Origin: Saprospiraceae bacterium UBA7328
Lineage (GTDB): Bacteria > Bacteroidota > Bacteroidia > Chitinophagales > Saprospiraceae
Direction of reading: 5' to 3'
Length of the DNA: 12,208 nucleotides
Assembly: GCA_002471345.1 (NCBI GenBank)
Contig: DKPS01000005.1
Location: 1-12,208 of the forward strand
Part shown: positions 6,806-12,208 of the stretch, in pieces
How positions within the stretch are numbered: the first letter of the stretch is position 1
Layout of the letters: each line of letters starts with the position of its first letter
The notes under the pieces: generated by a model
Seen by the model: only the letters and a program-made list of their open reading frames with translations
Database searches by the model: none
What the model was told of the DNA's origin: nothing
Made by a program: the position numbers and the translations under genes

Positions 6806-8245
6806 ATGTGCCATTGCGGAAATTATGAGAAATATACACGAAGGGATTTTTTACAAAAGACCACTTTAGGATTAGGTGCATTTTCAATGGCTTCATTAAT
6901 GGATCCAGGTCTTATGGCCAGGAACGTGATGAATAATATAGAAAATGCTGGGCCTCATTTTGCGCCCAAAGCAAAAAGGGTCATATATCTATTTCAGAGT
7001 GGAGGTCCTTCACAGCAGGATTTATTCGATTATAAACCATTACTCAATAAACTGAATGGTCAGGAAATACCTAAAAGCATATTAGGTAATCAGCGTCTTA
7101 CAGGAATGTCTGGGGGACAGGGTGAATTTCCATTAGCAGGTAGTCATTTTAATTTTAAGCAGCATGGGCAGAGTGGAGCATGGGTGAGTGATCTTATGCC
7201 ATTTACATCAGAAATTGTGGACGATCTGTGCTTTATAAAATCTATGTATACAGAGGCAATCAATCATGACCCTGCGGCAACCTTTATCCAGACTGGGTCA
7301 CAATTGCCAGGAAGACCATCATTGGGAGCATGGCTGAGCTATGGACTAGGTAGCGAGAATGAAAACTTACCCAATTTTGTAGTTCTGGTGACAAAAGATA
7401 AGTTTGGGCAGCCCCTTTATAAAAGACTATGGGGAAATGGATTTCTTCCTTCTCATCATCAAGGTGTACAATTTAGAGCTGGTAAGCACCCAGTTTTATA
7501 TCTCCACAATCCTCCGGGAGTAGAAGACGCCGACAGAAGAAGCCAACTGGATGTGCTCAAACAGCTCGAAGAAATTAATTTAGAAAATACAAATGATCCA
7601 GAAATAGAAGCTAGAATTAATCAGTACGAGATGGCGTATAGAATGCAAACATCAGTACCAGAAGTAATGGATGTAGATAAAGAACCGGATTACATCTATG
7701 ATATGTATGGTCCAGATAGTAAAAAGCCAGGTACTTATGCTGCAAACGCACTCTTAGCTCGTAGATTAATAGAAAAGGGAGTAAAATCAGTTCAACTCTA
7801 TCACCAAGGATGGGATCATCATGGCAACCTTCCAAATGCTATAAAGGTGTCGTGTAAAGAAACAGATCAACCAACAGCAGCTCTAATAAAAGACCTGAAA
7901 CAGAGAGGCTTATTAGAGGATACATTAGTGGTTTGGGGAGGAGAGTTCGGCCGTACCAGTTATACACAAGGGCAGCTAACTCCTGATAATTATGGTAGAG
8001 ATCATCATCCTAGGTGTTTTACAATATTCATGGCAGGTGCAGGAGTAAAAGGCGGTTTTACATATGGCGCTACTGATGATTTTGGATATAATCTTGCTGA
8101 CAATCCAATGCATGTGCATGATCTTCAGGCTACAATATTACATTTGATGGGCCTCAATCATGAAAAACTAACTTATAAACATCAGGGAAGACGTTATCGC
8201 CTAACCGATCAATTTGGTGTTGTAAATCATAATATACTGACTTAA
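6806..8245 (+). CDS. DUF1501 family protein, Tat-exported, alkaline-phosphatase/sulfatase-like fold
   Basis: A 479-residue protein whose family belongs to the alkaline phosphatase/sulfatase-like clan, so hydrolysis of a phosphate or sulfate ester in the periplasm is plausible but unproven. The Tat signal is TRRDFLQK (11-18) followed by a short hydrophobic stretch; this fixes the start, since no other Met precedes the arginine pair. Family motifs are intact: QSGGPSQQDLFDYKP (64-78), NHDPA (153-157), LPGRPSLGAWLSYGLG (167-182), GWDHHGN (335-341), GGEFGRT (378-384), GRDHHPR (397-403) and the C-terminal H436/H438/D439 with HQGRRYRL. The Asp/His clusters are the expected metal ligands. There is no lipobox, so it should be soluble. 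It lies between the DUF1553 gene and the membrane cytochrome gene; DUF1501 and DUF1553 genes are habitual neighbours. The extreme N-terminus MCHCG carries two Cys and a His ahead of the Tat motif. Confidence 0.93.
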   Translation: MCHCGNYEKYTRRDFLQKTTLGLGAFSMASLMDPGLMARNVMNNIENAGPHFAPKAKRVIYLFQSGGPSQQDLFDYKPLLNKLNGQEIPKSILGNQRLTGMSGGQGEFPLAGSHFNFKQHGQSGAWVSDLMPFTSEIVDDLCFIKSMYTEAINHDPAATFIQTGSQLPGRPSLGAWLSYGLGSENENLPNFVVLVTKDKFGQPLYKRLWGNGFLPSHHQGVQFRAGKHPVLYLHNPPGVEDADRRSQLDVLKQLEEINLENTNDPEIEARINQYEMAYRMQTSVPEVMDVDKEPDYIYDMYGPDSKKPGTYAANALLARRLIEKGVKSVQLYHQGWDHHGNLPNAIKVSCKETDQPTAALIKDLKQRGLLEDTLVVWGGEFGRTSYTQGQLTPDNYGRDHHPRCFTIFMAGAGVKGGFTYGATDDFGYNLADNPMHVHDLQATILHLMGLNHEKLTYKHQGRRYRLTDQFGVVNHNILT

Positions 8246-8247
8246 TA

Positions 8248-9558
8248 ATGATAGAAATACTTGGAAAACTTCATCCAGCATTGGTCCATTTACCAATAGG
8301 ATTTATTCTTATCACACTCTTTTATGAATGGTATAAGGGGAAACCTTCAGTTTCTTTATGGGGTGTTTCTACGCTGAGTGCAATCTTAGCAATGGGTACT
8401 GGATTCATTCTTTTGAAAACAGGGCACTTTGAAGGTCTTAATATGTTTCTTCATATGATAATGGGCGTCGTAACTACAGTTATCACCTTCCTGCTCTTTT
8501 TAGCAAAAATGAGAGATGGAAGCCTTTTTCGAGGTCAAAACACTTTTTTGAAAATTGCCTTGATTGTGGTATTGGGAATTGGAGGACATATGGGAGCCGA
8601 ACTTACTCATGGGGAAGAATATTTGCCTCTTCCTTTTCAAATTAAGAGTGATTCAATAATAGATTATAGTAGGCATGACACTATCATCCTTTATGACGAT
8701 ATTATTCAGCCCATATTCAAGGCTAAGTGTAATCGCTGCCATGAAGATGGAGATGCCAGAGGGAAACTTAATATGACTTCAAAAGAAGGATTGTTGAGCG
8801 ATAAATTTGGAGATCCTGCTGTAAAACCTGGAGACTTACAAAACAGTGAAATATTTAAAAGAATAAGCCTCAGTACATGGCACAAAAAGTATATGCCACC
8901 AAGTGGACCTGATCTTACATATGGGGAGAAAAGAGTTATTGAATGGTGGATAAGAAGTGGAGGATCCTTTACTGACAATGTGAAAATGATGAGTCCTCCT
9001 GATGATATCAAAGAGTTGTTATTTGAAGAATATGGTATCGATTTCACAAAGAAGTCATTTTATGAAAAAGCTGAAGTATCTGCATTGGATCAGAGTGTAA
9101 TAGATAAAATAAAAAGTAAAGGATTCAACATTGGTACATTGGCAGATAACAGCAATTTTGTTGATGTAAATGTCAAAGGACATTCTTCAGAGTGGACTTC
9201 AGAAAGATTACAATCTTTACTAGAAGCAAAAATTCAAATCACATGGTTGGATTTATCAGATTCAGATTTTGATGATTCTCATAGTAATATTTTAAGTTCA
9301 TTTCCTAATATCACCAAATTGAAACTTCAGAATACCAATATTACCGATGCGACATTGGAGAATATTGTAAATATGAATGAGCTTACAGTACTTAATTTGT
9401 ATGGGACAAATGCATCGGATCAAAGTATAGATAATATATTGAAAATCAACAAATTAGAAAAATTGTACATCTGGCAAACTAAAATTAGCGAAGAAGGTGT
9501 AGAGCGTTTGAAACAAGGGAATAGTGCCCTAGAGGTGATCGGAGCATCCACACTTTAA
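8248..9558 (+). CDS. Membrane c-type cytochrome fusion: DUF2231-like helices, PSCyt1 haem domain, leucine-rich repeats
   Basis: A 436-residue fusion. The N-terminus has about four membrane helices (roughly 10-28, 36-56, 64-86, 100-118) and opens with LHPALVHLPIGF, like DUF2231 membrane proteins; H9, H14, H60, H69 and H114 lie in or near helices and could bind b-type haem (inference). A periplasmic PSCyt1-type domain follows (about 150-240) with CNRCH (161-165) and likely axial Met in YMPP (215-218). Residues about 285-436 are leucine-rich repeats (ITWLDLSDSDF, ITKLKLQNTNITD, LTVLNLYGTNASD, LEKLYIWQTKISEEGV), a probable partner-binding surface. An even helix number puts both ends in the periplasm, as the haem domain requires. 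The ATG is only 2 nt after the DUF1501 stop, implying translational coupling. It is the likely membrane anchor and electron conduit of the operon's products; that role is inferred. Confidence 0.88.
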   Translation: MIEILGKLHPALVHLPIGFILITLFYEWYKGKPSVSLWGVSTLSAILAMGTGFILLKTGHFEGLNMFLHMIMGVVTTVITFLLFLAKMRDGSLFRGQNTFLKIALIVVLGIGGHMGAELTHGEEYLPLPFQIKSDSIIDYSRHDTIILYDDIIQPIFKAKCNRCHEDGDARGKLNMTSKEGLLSDKFGDPAVKPGDLQNSEIFKRISLSTWHKKYMPPSGPDLTYGEKRVIEWWIRSGGSFTDNVKMMSPPDDIKELLFEEYGIDFTKKSFYEKAEVSALDQSVIDKIKSKGFNIGTLADNSNFVDVNVKGHSSEWTSERLQSLLEAKIQITWLDLSDSDFDDSHSNILSSFPNITKLKLQNTNITDATLENIVNMNELTVLNLYGTNASDQSIDNILKINKLEKLYIWQTKISEEGVERLKQGNSALEVIGASTL

Positions 9559-9571
9559 AAAAGAATATACA

Positions 9572-10633
9572 ATGCAAAAAAGAAGAGAGTTTTTGAGTAA
9601 AGGGGCTATAATAACAAGTATAGCTGTAGGTGGAGGAATGGTGTCTTGTGGAACAAAGACTAATGAAAATGCGAATAAAACATTGGAATATAAAAAAGTA
9701 GGTCAAGGCAATTTCACCTATAGACTAGATAGGCATTGGGGTGATCAAGACCCTTCCAAATATCCAATACATCATTGTCATGAAATGGTGATGGACAAAA
9801 GTGGAAGATTAATTATGACCACCACTGACGTAAAAAATAACATTCTGATATATAACAAGGACGGAGCGGTTTTGGATTCCTGGACAGGGGATTGGCCGTC
9901 AGCTCATGGACTTACTATACATGATGAAGGAGATCAAGAAATGCTGTATGTGACTGACCCAGAAGCAAAGTTTGAGGTTTGTAAAACAACTCTTGCCGGA
10001 AAAAAGCTGTTAACGATAACCTATCCGAAAGAAGCAGAGATTTATGAGTCTGAGGACCAGTTTCGCCCTACTGAAACAGCAATTGCTGAAAATGGAGATA
10101 TCTATGTCGCAGATGGATATGGAAAGAGTTATATAATCGTCTATGACTCTAATGGAAAATATAAATTTCACTTTGGCGGCAAAGGAGACGGTGATGAACA
10201 TTTTGACTGTCCTCATGGAATAATAGTGGATACCCGTGGAGGAAAAGCTCCTGAACTTTTAATTACATCTAGAAGTAAGAATGAATTTAAGAGATTCACA
10301 TTAAGCGGTGAGCATTTAGAGACCATAAAGATGCCTGGTTATTTTATGTGTCGACCTGTTATTAGAGGGGATGAATTGTATTTTGCAATATTGGCTACAG
10401 AGACATGGTGGGCTTATGATGGGATGGTAGCAGTGATGGATAAAAACAATCAACTAGTATCTCTTCCTGGTAGTGATCATCTACCGGAATATTCAAATGG
10501 GATAGTTAATAAGCCGAAATATGATGGATCATTTCTTAACCCTCATGATGTCTGTGTTGACAATGATGGTAATATTTATGTACCACAGTGGTACAGCGGA
10601 AAAACCTACCCATTCAGACTAGAACGAGTTTAG
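9572..10633 (+). CDS. Tat-exported lipoprotein with NHL-like six-bladed beta-propeller
   Basis: A 353-residue protein, the fourth gene of the operon, 13 nt after the cytochrome fusion. KRREFLSK (3-10) is a Tat motif, and MVSC (23-26) is a lipobox-like site, so it is probably a Tat-exported lipoprotein anchored at C26. The rest shows NHL-type blades: HHCHEMVMDKSGRLIM (67-82), SAHGLTIHD (110-118), RPTETAIAENGDIYVADGYG (165-184), CPHGIIVDTRGG (213-224) and NPHDVCVDNDGNIYVPQW (323-340). Recurrent histidines at the blade starts (H70, H112, H215, H325) would line one face of the propeller and could bind a metal, as in the peptidyl-hydroxyglycine lyase propellers, but that enzyme activity should not be assumed. 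In this setting it may be a scaffold or a substrate-binding subunit. Confidence 0.87.
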   Translation: MQKRREFLSKGAIITSIAVGGGMVSCGTKTNENANKTLEYKKVGQGNFTYRLDRHWGDQDPSKYPIHHCHEMVMDKSGRLIMTTTDVKNNILIYNKDGAVLDSWTGDWPSAHGLTIHDEGDQEMLYVTDPEAKFEVCKTTLAGKKLLTITYPKEAEIYESEDQFRPTETAIAENGDIYVADGYGKSYIIVYDSNGKYKFHFGGKGDGDEHFDCPHGIIVDTRGGKAPELLITSRSKNEFKRFTLSGEHLETIKMPGYFMCRPVIRGDELYFAILATETWWAYDGMVAVMDKNNQLVSLPGSDHLPEYSNGIVNKPKYDGSFLNPHDVCVDNDGNIYVPQWYSGKTYPFRLERV

Positions 10634-10659
10634 AAAAGTGAAAACACTAAACGATTTTT
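10628..10659 (+). terminator. Weak candidate terminator of the four-gene operon
   Basis: GTTT (10628-10631) pairs with AAAC (10649-10652), and inside it AGTG (10637-10640) pairs with CACT (10645-10648) around an AAAA loop, leaving a 5-nt bulge on the 5' side. A GATTTTT tract follows (10653-10659). The structure overlaps the stop codon at 10631-10633. The stem is weak, so partial read-through into the next gene is likely. Confidence 0.3.
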
Positions 10660-10679
10660 AACTTCAGCCTAGGGTTTAC

Positions 10680-10714
10680 AAGTATGATAATAGATCAAAA
10701 GCTTCATACTTTTG
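10680..10714 (+). promoter_or_regulatory. Inverted repeat overlapping a -7-like box before the choice-of-anchor-B gene
   Basis: AAGTATGA (10680-10687) and TCATACTT (10704-10711) are perfect 8-bp inverted repeats with a 16-nt loop. The right arm overlaps TACTTTTG (10707-10714), an exact match to the Bacteroidota -7 motif TAnnTTTG. No TTG box is at the proper upstream distance, and the start would fall almost on the ATG at 10719. It may be an operator-covered promoter, a read-through attenuator or chance. Confidence 0.28.
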
Positions 10715-10718
10715 TGAC

Positions 10719-12083
10719 ATGATCAGAAAACCCATTCTCATCTTTATCTGTAACCTTTTCTTTGTTTTAGGTTACGCACAGCCGGAAAACACATCTTTTA
10801 GATCACAATTTGATGATAACAGTTTGAGTAGCAGCCCACAAGGTGTGTACTATAATGATATATGGGGTTATACGGATGAAAATGGAAAAGAATATGCTAT
10901 TGTAGGTACTGCAGAGTACACTTTGTTCATTGAAGTTACTGATCCAGATAACCCAACAGAAGTAACCAGAATAGCCAGTGGTCAAAGTTGTACATGGAGA
11001 GATTATAAGACATTCGGACACTATGCTTATGGAGTAGCTGATAATTGTAATGCAGGGCTAGAAATATTTGATTTGTCTAATTTACCCAGCAGTGTCACCA
11101 AAGTTTATGACTCCAGAACATTGATAGATGATGCTCATAATATTTTTATTGATACCGCCACAGCTAGACTTTATGTATGTGGTATCAATCATGTCAGCAA
11201 TGACCTTTCTGTGTTAGATTTGGCGATTAATCCAGATACCCCTACAGTTATTAGTCATATCGACTTGAATTTGATGGATGAAAATGACTATGTACATGAT
11301 TTATATGTTAAAAATGATACGGCATACCTTTGTAATGGTTCTGAATCTCGAATGCTTATATATGATGTTTCTAATACATCAAGCATTCAGTTGCTTGGGA
11401 GTGTAGGTACTACAGGATATAATCATAGTACTTGGGTTTCAGAAAACGGAAAAGTAGCTGTTGTTGCTGACGAAACTCACAATAGACCTTTAAGAGTTGT
11501 AGACATAACAAATTTTGATATTCCAGTAGAAACATCAACCATTAAATCCACTCTTCTTGCCCCGAATCATACAAACAGTATTGCTCACAATCCTTTTATA
11601 ATTGGAAATAACTTTGCAATAATTTCATACTATGAAGATGGTTTGCAGATTTATAAAATAGACAGTATCAATGAACCATTTAGAGCTGGATATTACGATA
11701 CAAGACCAGGGAATAATAATTATTCGGGATTCAATGGAGCATGGGGAACCTATCCTTTTTTGCCATCTGGGAATATTTTGGTATCTGATGTAGACAATGG
11801 ATTATTTGTTATAACTCCAAATTTTCCTTTGAACGATTGTGAATCAAATGTCCAAGTAAGTGGCACTTATGATCACCATTGGGAATTGATATCAAAAGAC
11901 AGTCTCGAAGTAAAAGCTGCTTATAAGGATAGTGCTGAGATAAGGCTTCTTGCTCCTGATCAAATTACACTTTCTGGTGGCTTTGAGATTACAATTGGAT
12001 CAGAACTTGATGCTCAGATTATTGATGCTTGTCCTAATTCTCCTGCATTGAAATTGAGTAGCCTTCAAAAACCAAAAGATTGA
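10719..12083 (+). CDS. Secreted choice-of-anchor-B family protein (LVIVD-type propeller) with C-terminal 3-coathanger-like domain
   Basis: A 454-residue secreted protein. A Sec signal peptide covers 1-20 (cleavage after GYA). Residues about 28-368 are the choice-of-anchor-B/LVIVD propeller: NDIWGYTDENGKEYAIVG (46-63), WRDYKTFGHYAYGVAD (93-108), LEIFDLSNLP (114-123), DDAHNIFIDTATARLYVCG (137-155), YVHDLYVKNDTAYLCNG (191-207) and NHTNSIAHNPF (283-293). The tail at about 374-438 (TYDHHWELISKDSLEVKAA, then LSGGFEITIGSELDAQI) resembles the 3-coathanger stack domain seen at the C-terminus of Bacteroidota surface proteins; C374 and C438 could form a disulfide around it. No standard T9SS tail is evident. 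It follows the operon by 85 nt on the same strand and may be read through or expressed separately. The function is unknown; the family is usually cell-surface or secreted. Confidence 0.88.
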   Translation: MIRKPILIFICNLFFVLGYAQPENTSFRSQFDDNSLSSSPQGVYYNDIWGYTDENGKEYAIVGTAEYTLFIEVTDPDNPTEVTRIASGQSCTWRDYKTFGHYAYGVADNCNAGLEIFDLSNLPSSVTKVYDSRTLIDDAHNIFIDTATARLYVCGINHVSNDLSVLDLAINPDTPTVISHIDLNLMDENDYVHDLYVKNDTAYLCNGSESRMLIYDVSNTSSIQLLGSVGTTGYNHSTWVSENGKVAVVADETHNRPLRVVDITNFDIPVETSTIKSTLLAPNHTNSIAHNPFIIGNNFAIISYYEDGLQIYKIDSINEPFRAGYYDTRPGNNNYSGFNGAWGTYPFLPSGNILVSDVDNGLFVITPNFPLNDCESNVQVSGTYDHHWELISKDSLEVKAAYKDSAEIRLLAPDQITLSGGFEITIGSELDAQIIDACPNSPALKLSSLQKPKD

Positions 12084-12092
12084 TTTAGTATG

Positions 12093-12113
12093 GTTCTTTT
12101 AATTGGTAAGAAC
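12093..12113 (+). terminator. Weak hairpin after the choice-of-anchor-B gene
   Basis: GTTCTT (12093-12098) pairs with AAGAAC (12108-12113) around a 9-nt loop, starting 10 nt after the stop codon. No T-run follows, so a terminator role is doubtful. Confidence 0.2.
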
Positions 12114-12129
12114 AAGAAGTAATGGAACA

Positions 12130-12156
12130 ATAATTGTACTTTTCGGTACAAATTAT
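12130..12156. promoter_or_regulatory. Hairpin or operator just upstream of the last gene
   Basis: TTGTAC (12134-12139) and GTACAA (12146-12151) are exact inverted repeats around TTTTCG. ATAA (12130-12133) and TTAT (12153-12156) extend the stem past one bulged A (12152). It ends 7 nt before the ATG at 12164, so it could mask translation initiation, bind a regulator, or be a bidirectional stop signal. Confidence 0.3.
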
Positions 12157-12163
12157 ATTATCA

Positions 12164-12208
12164 ATGGAAAAACCAAAAATTGCCGGTACTGCTCCAATTG
12201 CAGTAGAA
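12164..12208 (+). CDS. N-terminal fragment, probable CDGSH iron-sulfur domain protein (cut by window edge)
   Basis: Fifteen codons are open to the window edge and read MEKPKIAGTAPIAVE. This matches the start I recall for small bacterial CDGSH (mitoNEET-like) proteins, which open with a K-P-x-I...P-I-x-V-E segment before the Cys/His cluster for a 2Fe-2S centre. The cluster residues are beyond the window, so the call rests on the N-terminal pattern alone. There is no Shine-Dalgarno, as usual for this group. Confidence 0.42.
   Translation, partial: MEKPKIAGTAPIAVE

Noticed and set aside
9572..10633. Naming the propeller a peptidyl-alpha-hydroxyglycine amidating lyase.
   Set aside because: NHL-type propellers are a broad fold; the enzyme's specific active-site set cannot be confirmed from the sequence alone.

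Overview
The window looks like chromosomal DNA of a Bacteroidota bacterium, probably a free-living, Cytophagales-like member (the order is inference). It is AT-rich. One gene is a TonB-dependent receptor with an N-terminal carboxypeptidase-regulatory-like domain and an 'LFAQ' signal-peptide end, both typical of Bacteroidota. Most starts lack a Shine-Dalgarno, and the last complete gene carries a choice-of-anchor-B propeller with a probable C-terminal 3-coathanger stack domain.

Layout. Positions 1-222 hold no gene. A perfect 17-bp hairpin terminator (223-262) ends a minus-strand TonB-dependent receptor gene (298-2907). A 647-bp non-coding divergent region (2908-3554) holds a 12-bp perfect palindrome, a long-spaced inverted repeat, several small hairpins and an unusually good Shine-Dalgarno. 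It leads into a compact plus-strand operon of four genes (3555-10633). These are a large lipoprotein with PSCyt1, DUF1549, LamG-like and DUF1553 domains; a Tat-exported DUF1501 protein of the alkaline phosphatase/sulfatase-like clan; a membrane protein fusing a DUF2231-like four-helix domain, a c-type cytochrome domain and leucine-rich repeats; and a Tat lipoprotein with an NHL-like six-bladed propeller. A weak terminator follows. A secreted LVIVD/choice-of-anchor-B protein (10719-12083) comes next, and the window ends in the first 15 codons of what is probably a CDGSH iron-sulfur protein (12164 onward).

How the genes may work together. The four-gene operon is the core. Its gaps are 29, 2 and 13 nt with no internal terminator, so it is almost certainly one transcript. 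All four products are predicted to leave the cytoplasm. Two carry CXXCH haem-binding motifs (three in total), one is anchored in the inner membrane, one is a hydrolase-fold protein and one is a propeller. The DUF1501/DUF1549/DUF1553 set is best known from Planctomycetes and Verrucomicrobia, where it is abundant and, as far as I know, has no established biochemical role. The arrangement suggests an envelope complex joining an alkaline-phosphatase-fold enzyme to electron transfer through c-type haems. The divergent receptor could import the substrate or product, but that rests on position alone.
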